Source: a candidate division TA06 bacterium
GTDB taxonomy: Bacteria; Ratteibacteria; UBA8468; MWAK01
Direction of reading: 5' to 3'
NCBI GenBank assembly: GCA_022704925.1
Contig: JAKJFK010000081.1
Location: 1-7,488, forward strand
Length of the DNA stretch: 7,488 nucleotides
The notes under the pieces were generated by a model. The model was not told the DNA's origin, did not search any database, and saw only the letters and a list, made by a program, of their open reading frames with translations. Made by a program: the position numbers and the translations under genes. Every line of letters starts with the position of its first letter. The stretch's first letter is position 1. This document shows positions 1 to 5,976 of this stretch, in pieces.

Positions 1-1052
1 GTGAAGAGGAGGCTGGCCGCCGGCGGCCGGCCGGATAGATCGGCCTGGCGGATCATCCATTCCAGGGTGTGCGGATTTAATTGCTGACCCAGGATCTTTT
101 CCGCCTCGGCGCGCGGGTTGAACGGATAGAGTTCCAGGCGGAGTTTGGTTACCCGGAAGGCATTGTACCTGATCTGGACGCTCTCCCCGGGCTGGAAGAT
201 ATAGTTGCGCCTATTCAGGCTGAAGCTCTTGGGCCGGAGCTGGAGGCGTATTTCGCCCGGCAGCCGGGTGGTCTGGCCCGGCCGGACCTCCAGGTTGGCG
301 GCGCTTCCCTCCCGGTACCCCTGGGTGTAAACGGATATCTTGTAAGTGCCGGCCGCCAGGCCGTCCAGGAGCAGGTTGCCGTCGGAATCGGTCTGGGCCG
401 AAAGGTAGGTCGGTCCCTCGGTGTTGACCCAGGCCCGGGCGATCGGCCGCCCGGTTTCGGCGGCGATGACCCGGCCGGAGAGACGGCCGCCCGGCTCCAG
501 GTTGAAATTGACGCCGCCGGTCTCCTCCCCCTCCTTGACCGGGACGCTTTCCCGGTACTGGCGTACGAAGCCTGGAGCCTGGGCGTTCAGGTAGGCGGGA
601 CCCGGAGACAGGTTCTTCAGGAGGTAGAAACCGCGGCCATCGCAGGGAGTGTTGTTTACCCGGCCGCCGGCCAGCGGCCGGCCGGATTTATCGTAAACGA
701 AGCCGCTGATTGAGCCGGGCCGCCGGAGCGTCAGCCGCTGAATGACCTCTCCGTACTTGGCCTGGTTGATCTCCAGGGAACGGAGGTTTTCGGCCAGGTA
801 GCCGGCGGCCTCGGCCCGGATGCGGTAGTAGCCGGGGCCGGAGACGGCGGCCTCGGCCCGGCCGGTCCGGTCGGTGGTCGCGGCGGCGGTTTCCTTCGCG
901 TGCAGGCGGGTTACGGTTAACCGGGCGCCGGCCACCGGCTGGCCGTCGGAACGGTCAACCTGGAAGGAAATGGTATCGGCCCGCAGGTTTTCGGCCAGCC
1001 AGAGCGAACCGGCCAGCAGCAGAAACAGCGCCACTTTTCGACTCGTCTTCAT
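1..1052 (-). CDS. Secreted protein with three carboxypeptidase-regulatory-like repeats and a probable macroglobulin-type region (3' end outside window)
   Basis: This reading frame is open from the ATG at 1052 to the window edge, giving about 350 residues with no stop, so the C-terminus is missing. Residues 1-25 form a signal peptide (MKTSRKVALFLLLAGSLWLA, then ENLRA before an Asp), so the protein is exported. Three beta-sandwich modules of the carboxypeptidase-regulatory/CNA-B type follow, at roughly residues 28-112, 114-190 and 190-272. Each has the signature of G-x-V-x-D/E...G-x-P-(L/I/V)-A-x-A/G-x-V near its start and Y-x-(L/I)-x-(A/V)-x-(A/T)-x-G-(Y/F) near its end. After about residue 275 comes YIFQPGESVQIRYNAF followed by a segment like RLELYPFNP. 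This resembles the first domain of bacterial alpha-2-macroglobulin-like proteins, which would make the full protein very large; that part is inference. The ATG overlaps the stop of the AMMECR1 gene (ATGA), with GGGAG as ribosome binding site. Alternatives are a TonB-receptor-like or adhesin-like protein with regulatory domains only. Confidence 0.75.
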   Translation of the reverse strand, partial: MKTSRKVALFLLLAGSLWLAENLRADTISFQVDRSDGQPVAGARLTVTRLHAKETAAATTDRTGRAEAAVSGPGYYRIRAEAAGYLAENLRSLEINQAKYGEVIQRLTLRRPGSISGFVYDKSGRPLAGGRVNNTPCDGRGFYLLKNLSPGPAYLNAQAPGFVRQYRESVPVKEGEETGGVNFNLEPGGRLSGRVIAAETGRPIARAWVNTEGPTYLSAQTDSDGNLLLDGLAAGTYKISVYTQGYREGSAANLEVRPGQTTRLPGEIRLQLRPKSFSLNRRNYIFQPGESVQIRYNAFRVTKLRLELYPFNPRAEAEKILGQQLNPHTLEWMIRQADLSGRPPAASLLF

Positions 1053-1648
1053 TTCGTCTCCCGATACTGAATGGCCTGGAACCGGTATAACTGCGGCCGG
1101 GCTTCCGGCGGCAGGCCGGCATTGCGCAGGCATTTTCTGAAGGCGTACTCGACCGTCCGGGCCTCGCCGGGCAGAACGACCCCGGAGCGGCCGGACTGGC
1201 GGACCACCAGCCCGTCCCGGTCGGGCCGGTAGCGGTCGAGCGAGTCGATGGCTTCCAGGTCCTGGGGAAAGGTCAGGATGATGGTTATCCCGGCCGCCTC
1301 CTCCGGACCGACGGGCCGGTAGCGCGGGTCCTGCCAGGCGGCCACCCGGGTGAAGTGGGCGATCTCCTGCCGCAGGTCGGGAAAGAGGGATTCGAAGGAG
1401 CCGGCGCAGCCGCGGACCCGGCCGTTCCGGAGCAGGGTTACGAAGACGGCCCCCGGCCGGTTCAATTCGGCGGGCGGCTTCCCGGGGAGAGGGTTGGAAG
1501 TCGGGGTGGACCAGCCGTGATTGAGGGCCTGCCGGGCCTCAGCCAGGGCCATTTTCCCGGGAATCGGATCCGGGAAAGCCGGCCCGGCGGCGACTATCAG
1601 CAGGAATAGCGACAGCCAGCCGATCCGCATGGCCTTTTGAGGGATCAT
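1049..1648 (-). CDS. Exported AMMECR1-domain protein (AmmeMemoRadiSam system protein A-like)
   Basis: The product is 199 residues, and nearly its whole mature part is one AMMECR1 domain. The family hallmark, usually LRGCIG, appears as VRGCAG at residues 78-83 (Cys81). It is preceded by the usual GAVFVTLLRNG strand (66-76) and followed by RVAAWQDPRYRPV (101-113) and a GVVLPGEA...FRKCLRNAGL segment (156-179), all in family order. The family's function is not firmly established. Bacterial members are often encoded with a Memo-like protein and a radical SAM enzyme, neither of which is seen here. Unusually, residues 7-26 (MRIGWLSLFLLIVAAGPAFP) form a signal peptide, so this copy is probably periplasmic or secreted, whereas typical members are cytosolic. 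The chosen ATG at 1648 overlaps the upstream stop (ATGA) and has GAGGTG just upstream; the ATG at 1630 (MRIG) is an alternative start. It is coupled at both ends, to the DUF362 gene before it and the repeat protein after it. Confidence 0.85.
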   Translation of the reverse strand: MIPQKAMRIGWLSLFLLIVAAGPAFPDPIPGKMALAEARQALNHGWSTPTSNPLPGKPPAELNRPGAVFVTLLRNGRVRGCAGSFESLFPDLRQEIAHFTRVAAWQDPRYRPVGPEEAAGITIILTFPQDLEAIDSLDRYRPDRDGLVVRQSGRSGVVLPGEARTVEYAFRKCLRNAGLPPEARPQLYRFQAIQYRETK

Positions 1649-2781
1649 TTCACCTCGATACGCTTGTAAACCCTGGTGCCGCCGTAGATTTCCTCAAGGT
1701 AGCGGACCATCAGGTAGGGGTCCTTGCCGTGGATTCTTTCGAAGAGGTGTCCCTTGCCCTTTGATAATTTCCGGTCCTTGGGCAGGCCGTTGGGCAGCAG
1801 GTTTTCGGTTTTGATCAGGTCCAGCGAGGCGGTTTCGATGGCCGTGATATCCTCGGCGGCCAGGATGCCGATATCCGGCACCAGGCTGGGCGTGGACATG
1901 CCCCAGCAATCGCAGAAGATGGTGATATTCATCAGGAAGTTTATGAAGAGCAGGTTCTCCGGCGCGAACTTCTTCAGGAAGGCCGAAGTGACCAGGGCCA
2001 GGCCCCGGGAAAAGTCTTCGAAACGGCGGTTTTCCATGCGGATGGCCTTCTTCGGACAGGCCAGCACGCAGTGCTGGCAGTAGGTGCAGTTGTGAAAGAA
2101 GAAACCGATTTTCTTCTTCTCCCGGTTGATGGTGATGGCCCCGTTGGGACAGGCCCGGTGGCACTTCAGGCAGAAGATACACTTATCGGCATCGTAGACG
2201 AGGCCGCCCTCCAGCCCGTGGATTTTGCGCCGTGTCTCCGAGGGGACGATTCCCATGGCGATATTCTTGATTGCGCCGCCGAAACCGCAGTCGCCGTGAC
2301 CCTTAAGGTGGGCCAGGTCAATGAAGAAATCGCTGTCCAGCGCCTCGCCGGAGAGGAGCGCCTCGTCCAGGCCCCGGAATCCGATCGGTTCTCGGTAGTA
2401 ATACCGGCCGGACTGGCCGAAACAGGGGATCACCGGGCAGCCCAGCACCTCGTGGGTGTAGCCGCGCATGAAGGCGGTCTTGGCCGAGTTGTCCATGACC
2501 TTCAGATCCTTGGCGCCGGCCGTCTTGAGGGCCTCGACCAGCAGGCGGACAAAGAGGGGGTGGATGGTGGTGTAACCCAGGTGGCCGCCCAGGTGCATCT
2601 TGATGGTGACGCTCTTTTCCTTGACCCGTTTTTCCAGGGCGAGCTTTTCCAGCATCCGCTTGAACTTGGCCGGCAGGGTCCGGTCCGGTTCGGCGCTTTC
2701 ATAGGCGATATCGGCAAAGTAAATCCGGGCCGGCGCGGATTGGGGGCCCCTGGAAGAGGCTGGTTTCTTGCTTCTGGTCAT
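1645..2781 (-). CDS. DUF362 domain protein with two [4Fe-4S] ferredoxin motifs
   Basis: This is a 378-residue cytoplasmic iron-sulfur protein with no signal peptide or membrane segment. DUF362 features are visible: KMHLGGHLGYTTI (61-73), VMDNS (95-99), HLKGHGDCGFGGAIKNIAMG (158-177) and the C-terminal CDCWG...VPDIGILAAEDITAIETASLDLI (290-323). Between them lies a bacterial ferredoxin-type pair, CIFCLKCHRACP (Cys201, 204, 207, 211) and CTYCQHCVLACP (Cys232, 235, 238, 242), each expected to bind one [4Fe-4S] cluster. Additional cysteines at 290 and 292 belong to the DUF362 part. The architecture and length fit the family known as DUF362 plus 4Fe-4S, whose reaction is unknown, so only an electron-transfer or redox role can be inferred. 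The ATG at 2781 has GGAG seven bases upstream and about 45 nt of leader from a strong promoter. It is the first gene of a cluster with the AMMECR1 and repeat-protein genes. Confidence 0.9.
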   Translation of the reverse strand: MTRSKKPASSRGPQSAPARIYFADIAYESAEPDRTLPAKFKRMLEKLALEKRVKEKSVTIKMHLGGHLGYTTIHPLFVRLLVEALKTAGAKDLKVMDNSAKTAFMRGYTHEVLGCPVIPCFGQSGRYYYREPIGFRGLDEALLSGEALDSDFFIDLAHLKGHGDCGFGGAIKNIAMGIVPSETRRKIHGLEGGLVYDADKCIFCLKCHRACPNGAITINREKKKIGFFFHNCTYCQHCVLACPKKAIRMENRRFEDFSRGLALVTSAFLKKFAPENLLFINFLMNITIFCDCWGMSTPSLVPDIGILAAEDITAIETASLDLIKTENLLPNGLPKDRKLSKGKGHLFERIHGKDPYLMVRYLEEIYGGTRVYKRIEVK

Positions 2782-2833
2782 GTTCGGTCTCCGGAAAGAT
2801 CTTGAGGGTGATTTAATGAAGGCCAGGCAAAAT

Positions 2834-2863
2834 ATCTTACAGAAAAAACGGCCGCGATGTCAA
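2834..2863 (-). promoter_or_regulatory. Sigma70-type promoter of the DUF362-AMMECR1-repeat protein cluster
   Basis: On the minus strand a perfect -35 box TTGACA (2863-2858) is followed after 18 bp by the -10 box TAAGAT (2839-2834). The -35 is preceded by an AT-rich TTGTAAAATT. Transcription would start near 2827 and leave a leader of about 45 nt before the DUF362 ATG. The promoter lies in the only sizeable gap between nnrD and the DUF362 gene, in AT-richer sequence than its surroundings. No operator palindrome was seen. Confidence 0.75.
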
Positions 2864-2889
2864 ATTTTACAAGGGATTCGGGGGACTGG

Positions 2890-3753
2890 TCACCGGGTGT
2901 GTTTAAGGAGGTAACCGATGGCCGCCGGCAATTCCTCCAACAGGTCGGAGGCCGCCAGGGAGGCCTCCCCGGTGCCGCGTGCCGCCAGGTCGGCCGCCAG
3001 GCCGTGCAGGCAGACGCCGAGCCGGGCGGCGGTGAAGGCCTCCAGACCCTGAACGACCAGCCCGGCGATGATTCCGGCCAGCACATCCCCGGTCCCGGCG
3101 GTGGCCAGCCCGGGATTGCCTCCCAAGTTGAGGCAATGGCGGCCATCGGGAGCCGCGATCACGGTCTGGTGCCCTTTCAGGACCGTTGTCACCCGGAACT
3201 TTCGGCTGAATCGCTGGGCCGTTTCCAGGCGCCGGGCCTGGATATCGGCGACCGGGAGGCCGGTCAGACGGGCGAATTCGCCCGGGTGCGGGGTGATGAT
3301 AACCGGGCCCGGAATGGTCTTGAGAAACTCGGGGGTTCCGGCCAGGGCGTTAAGGGCGTCGGCATCCAGGATCAGCGGTTGCTGGCAGAGGGGCAGGAAA
3401 CGGTGGAGGAGTTTTGCAACGGCCTTTTCGGATCCGAGTCCGGGACCGGCCAGGACCGCTTCAACCCGCGGCAGGAAGCCCTTGAGTTCTTCCAGGGCGG
3501 CCGCGGTGGCAATCGTATCTTCCCTTTCCGGGAGCGGCAGGAACATCGTTTCGGTAAGTCCGGACTGCAGTCCCGGCACCAGGCTTTTCCCGGTGGCCAG
3601 GGTAACCAGGCCGGCGCCGGTCCGGAGGGCGGCCGCCGCCGCCAGGGCGGGGGCTCCCCGGAATCGGGGCGAGCCGGCCAGGATCAGCAGGTGGCCAAAG
3701 TCCCCCTTGTGGGAATCCCGGGGGCGGGTCCGCAGAATCTGCGTTCCTTCCAT
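2890..3753 (-). CDS. nnrD: ADP/ATP-dependent NAD(P)H-hydrate dehydratase, stand-alone (NnrD/CARKD family)
   Basis: The product dehydrates the S-form of hydrated NAD(P)H (NADHX/NADPHX) at the expense of a nucleoside phosphate, repairing damaged cofactor in the cytosol. It has the ribokinase-like fold motifs of the YjeF C-terminal family. In the 287-residue numbering these are HKGDFGHLLILAGS (15-28), AGPGLG (102-107), LDADALNAL (129-137), ITPHPGEFARL (153-163), LKGHQTVIAAPDG (192-204) and NPGLATAGTGDVLAG (213-227), which carries the catalytic Asp223. The N-terminal epimerase domain (NnrE/YjeF_N), fused in many bacteria, is absent and not encoded nearby. The ATG at 3753 is chosen because GAGG lies about nine bases upstream; a GTG at 3759 would add two residues but sits too close to that site. 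The gene follows acpS after 14 bp, a common pairing. Confidence 0.92.
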   Translation of the reverse strand: MEGTQILRTRPRDSHKGDFGHLLILAGSPRFRGAPALAAAAALRTGAGLVTLATGKSLVPGLQSGLTETMFLPLPEREDTIATAAALEELKGFLPRVEAVLAGPGLGSEKAVAKLLHRFLPLCQQPLILDADALNALAGTPEFLKTIPGPVIITPHPGEFARLTGLPVADIQARRLETAQRFSRKFRVTTVLKGHQTVIAAPDGRHCLNLGGNPGLATAGTGDVLAGIIAGLVVQGLEAFTAARLGVCLHGLAADLAARGTGEASLAASDLLEELPAAIGYLLKHTR

Positions 3754-3767
3754 CAGCACGGGCCTCG

Positions 3768-4139
3768 TTACTTTTCGATCAGGCAGAAGGCGACCGCGAA
3801 ACCGTCGGAGTGGGAAAGCGAAAGGAGGACCTTTCCGCCTGCCTCAGCCAGGGCGGCCCCGGCCGGGCCGGAGATCCGGTAGTACGGCTGGCCGCCCGGA
3901 GTGTTCAGGACTTCAATATCCCGCCAGCCGATGCCGCGGCGTTCCTCACGGCCCAGGGCCTTCAGGAAGGCCTCCTTGGCGGCGAATTTTCCGGCATAGT
4001 GCGTTGCCGGAGAAGGCCGTTGTTCGCAGAGCGCCTGCTCCGGCGGGGTGAAGACGCGGTTGCGGAAACGGGCCTGCCGGGAGAGTGCCCGGGCGACTTT
4101 CTCGACCGAGATTATGTCGATCCCGATTCCGCGGATCAT
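3768..4139 (-). CDS. acpS: Holo-[acyl-carrier-protein] synthase
   Basis: AcpS transfers 4'-phosphopantetheine from coenzyme A to the serine of apo-ACP, activating it for fatty acid synthesis. The 123-residue length is normal for the trimeric AcpS type. The N-terminal RGIGIDIISVEKV (3-15) carries the Mg-binding Asp8, and the second signature KFAAKEAFLKALG (51-63) carries Glu56. The segment GIGWRDIEVLNTPGGQPYYRISG and the C-terminal VLLSLSHSDGFAVAF (104-118) also follow the family pattern. The ATG shares one base with the stop of rpmA (TGATG), indicating translational coupling; nnrD follows after 14 bp. Nothing essential is missing. Confidence 0.95.
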   Translation of the reverse strand: MIRGIGIDIISVEKVARALSRQARFRNRVFTPPEQALCEQRPSPATHYAGKFAAKEAFLKALGREERRGIGWRDIEVLNTPGGQPYYRISGPAGAALAEAGGKVLLSLSHSDGFAVAFCLIEK

Positions 4140-4390
4140 CAGGCCGTCTGGATTTCCACCACGCGCTGGCCGCGCCGGCTGGCGAAGGTAACCTTGCCGG
4201 CCGCCAGGGCGAAGAGAGTGTAATCCTTGCCCATCGAAACGTTGGCGCCGGGTTTGAACTGGGTCCCGCGCTGCCGCAGGATGATTTCACCGGCCGATAC
4301 CTGCTGGCCGCCGTAACGCTTGACGCCCAGCCGCTTGCCGGAGCTGTCCCGCCCGTTTTTGCAGGAACCCTGTCCTTTTTTGTGAGCCAT
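4139..4390 (-). CDS. rpmA: Large ribosomal subunit protein bL27
   Basis: The 83-residue basic protein begins [20 protein letters not shown] and continues [22 protein letters not shown] and [18 protein letters not shown]. These are the standard bL27 motifs, whose N-terminal tail reaches the peptidyl transferase centre. There is no cleavable N-terminal extension of the kind found in Firmicutes. The start at 4390 is fixed by the conserved MAHKKG and by AAAAGGAGG four bases upstream. The same frame is open further upstream to 4543, but that stretch is the tRNA-Val gene. rpmA is usually between rplU and obg; here it lies between a tRNA and acpS. Confidence 0.97.
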   Translation of the reverse strand: MAHKKGQGSCKNGRDSSGKRLGVKRYGGQQVSAGEIILRQRGTQFKPGANVSMGKDYTLFALAAGKVTFASRRGQRVVEIQTA

Positions 4391-4467
4391 GAAGCCTCCT
4401 TTTGGTTGAAAAGTATTTTGTCCGCTTCTGAGCGTCGAACCGACCGGCCGCTTCCGGTTCGATCGGG

Positions 4468-4540
4468 TGGGCGAGACAGGACTTGAACCTGTGACCTTTC
4501 GGATGTAAGCCGAATGCTCCGCCAGCTGAGCTACTCGCCC
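4468..4540 (-). tRNA. tRNA-Val, anticodon UAC
   Basis: A complete 73-nt cloverleaf can be drawn. The acceptor stem GGGCGAG/CTCGCCC pairs perfectly over 7 bp. The D stem is GCTC/GAGC with the 8-nt loop AGCTGGCG. The anticodon stem TTCGG/CCGAA closes the loop CTTACAT (anticodon TAC, Val codons GUA and others by wobble). A 5-nt variable loop AGGTC precedes the T arm ACAGG-TTCAAGT-CCTGT, and the discriminator is A. The 3' CCA is not encoded (the sequence after the discriminator is CCC), so CCA is expected to be added enzymatically. rpmA starts 77 bp downstream and may be cotranscribed. Confidence 0.96.
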
Positions 4541-4550
4541 CAAATGATAT

Positions 4551-4580
4551 ATTTTACTCCAACCCCGGCCTCAAGAACAA
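4551..4580 (-). promoter_or_regulatory. Candidate promoter for tRNA-Val (and possibly rpmA-acpS-nnrD)
   Basis: On the minus strand TTGTTC (4580-4575) and TAAAAT (4556-4551) are separated by 18 bp, and a start about seven bases further would leave only a few bases before the tRNA. A second reading, TTGAGG with TATATC at 17 bp spacing, would start right at the mature tRNA end and is less likely. The -35 lies in the loop of a GC-rich inverted repeat. The assignment rests on motif match and position only. Confidence 0.5.
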
Positions 4581-4595
4581 GAAGAACCCGGGGTT
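4561..4595. repeat. Inverted repeat after the phosphomannomutase gene; possible terminator
   Basis: Arms AACCCCGG (4561-4568) and CCGGGGTT (4588-4595) pair perfectly over 8 bp around a 19-nt loop, directly after the phosphomannomutase stop (4598-4600). A T-tract follows the stem only on the plus strand (4594-4598). On the minus strand, the direction of the genes, the stem is followed by GGAGTAAAAT, so it is not a classic intrinsic terminator for the upstream operon. It may act as a weak or 3'-end-stabilising hairpin, or stop antisense transcription. Confidence 0.4.
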
Positions 4596-4597
4596 TT

Positions 4598-5953
4598 TCA
4601 GGCGAGCAGGCGTCGAAGCCGGCCGGTTATCAGCCGTTCGATTTCGTCGCGGCGGCCGGCGGTCCTGGCCTCGAACCTCAGGACCAGCGCCGGTTGGGTA
4701 TTGGAGGCCCGGACCAGCCCCCAGCCATCCGGGAAGACGACCCGTACGCCATCGATGGTTGAAACCTGGAACTCGGCGGCCAGTTCCCGCTCCAGGTCCC
4801 GGACCAGGTCGAACTTGCGTTCCTCGGGGACCTCCAGGCGGATTTCCGGCGTGGCCAGGTAGGTGTTGAGCGGCTCCGCCAGCCGGGAAAGAGGCGTCTG
4901 GCTTTCGCTCAGGTAGGCGAGGAAACGGGCCGAGGCGTAGATGGCGTCATCGAAGCCGAACCAGCGGTCGGCAAAGTAAAGGTGGCCCGAGAGTTCCCCG
5001 GCGGCCGGCGATCCCACCTCGTGCATCTTCTGCTCGATCAGCGAGTGGCCGGTCTTCCACATCAACGGCCGGCCGCCCAGGCGCCGGATCTCTTCCTCCA
5101 AGGCCAGGGTGCACTTCACGTCATACACGATCGGGGCGCCCGGCCGGGCGCGCAGCGCCGTTTCGATCAGGAGGCCCAGGATTTTGTCTCCCCACATCAT
5201 TTCGCCCCGCTCGTCGCAGACCCCGATGCGGTCGCCGTCACCGTCGATTCCGATGCCGGCCTCGGCTCCGGTCTCCCTGACCCGGGCGGCCAGGTCCTTG
5301 AGGTTGGCGGGCACGAGCGGGTCCGGCAGGTGGTGGGGAAAGGTCGGATCGCTGTCGCAATAGAGCGGGATGACCTCGGCCCCCAGGCTTTGCAGGGCCG
5401 GCAGCGCCACCGGTCCGGCCGTGCCGTTGCCGCAGTCCAGGACCACCCGGACCGGCCGTTTCAGGGCGGTCCGTTCCCGGAGCGCGGCCAGGTAGTTTTC
5501 CAGCACGGTCTCCTGGCGGAAGGAACCCCGGCCGGACGGGAAACGGTCCATTGCCAGGATCCGGCCGATCTCCTGGATCTGCGGTCCGTAAAGACTGTGC
5601 TGGTTGACGACCAGTTTGAAGCCGTTGTAAGCCGGCGGGTTGTGGCTGGCGGTCACCATGATCCCGGCCGCCGTCTTCTGCGCCTGGTTGGCGAAGTAGA
5701 AGACCGGCGTCGGCACCTGGCCGAGGCCGATTACCTCGGTCCCGGCCGCCATCAATCCCTCGACAAGCTCGGCGGTCAGGCCGGGCGAGGTCAGCCGGTT
5801 ATCGTGGCCGACCACGACCCGCTTCGGAACGGCCCCGGCTTCGAGATAACCGGCAAAGGCCCGTCCCAGGCCGCGGGCGAAACCCGGCTTGAGATCGGTT
5901 GCCGCCAGGCCGCGCAGGTCGTATTCCCGGAAAATGGTCGGATTGAATTCCAT
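4598..5953 (-). CDS. algC: Phosphomannomutase/phosphoglucomutase (AlgC-type)
   Basis: This alpha-D-phosphohexomutase interconverts mannose or glucose 6-phosphate and 1-phosphate, feeding GDP-mannose and UDP/dTDP-glucose pools for surface polysaccharides. At 451 residues it has the normal length of the four-domain family. Motifs are complete: FREYDLRG (8-15), the phosphoserine loop GIMVTASHNPPAYNGFK (97-113) with catalytic Ser103, the Mg loop DGDGDR (237-242), the sugar-recognition motif GELSGH (319-324), and the phosphate-binding RASNTQPALVLRFEA (415-429). These match the dual-specificity AlgC/PMM-PGM branch better than glucosamine mutase (GlmM); exact substrate preference is inference. The ATG at 5953 is 23 bp after the iron alcohol dehydrogenase stop, with only a weak GAGA ribosome binding site, so cotranscription with that gene is likely. 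A tRNA gene follows after 57 bp. Confidence 0.92.
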   Translation of the reverse strand: MEFNPTIFREYDLRGLAATDLKPGFARGLGRAFAGYLEAGAVPKRVVVGHDNRLTSPGLTAELVEGLMAAGTEVIGLGQVPTPVFYFANQAQKTAAGIMVTASHNPPAYNGFKLVVNQHSLYGPQIQEIGRILAMDRFPSGRGSFRQETVLENYLAALRERTALKRPVRVVLDCGNGTAGPVALPALQSLGAEVIPLYCDSDPTFPHHLPDPLVPANLKDLAARVRETGAEAGIGIDGDGDRIGVCDERGEMMWGDKILGLLIETALRARPGAPIVYDVKCTLALEEEIRRLGGRPLMWKTGHSLIEQKMHEVGSPAAGELSGHLYFADRWFGFDDAIYASARFLAYLSESQTPLSRLAEPLNTYLATPEIRLEVPEERKFDLVRDLERELAAEFQVSTIDGVRVVFPDGWGLVRASNTQPALVLRFEARTAGRRDEIERLITGRLRRLLA

Positions 5954-5976
5954 GTTGTCTCTTTCGGGCGGTTTGC

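Noticed and set aside
81-713. Plus-strand open frame of 210 codons near the left edge
   Set aside because: It is antisense to the secreted repeat protein, whose frame is open for 350 codons and shows a signal peptide and repeated modules.
2071-2805. Plus-strand open frame of 244 codons opposite the DUF362 gene
   Set aside because: It is a shadow frame; the opposite strand encodes eight correctly spaced cluster-binding cysteines.
2857-4051. Long plus-strand open frames opposite nnrD and acpS (341 and 327 codons)
   Set aside because: They are rich in Arg, Gly, Pro and Ala, carry no recognisable motif, and lie opposite genes with intact catalytic motifs; GC-rich sequence produces such shadows.
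4437-4460. Short inverted repeat GAACCG...CGGTTC between the tRNA and rpmA
   Set aside because: The stem is only 6 bp and has no T-tract in either direction; it could be chance in GC-rich sequence or part of the tRNA trailer, so it was not called a terminator.
4391-4467. Separate promoter for rpmA
   Set aside because: The only boxes found (TTCGAC and ATACTT at 17 bp) are too weak to support a call; cotranscription with the tRNA explains the layout.
4391-4543. N-terminal extension of the bL27 reading frame ([19 protein letters not shown]...)
   Set aside because: This is the translation of the tRNA-Val gene plus its 3' spacer. bL27 starts at the conserved MAHKKG with its own ribosome binding site.
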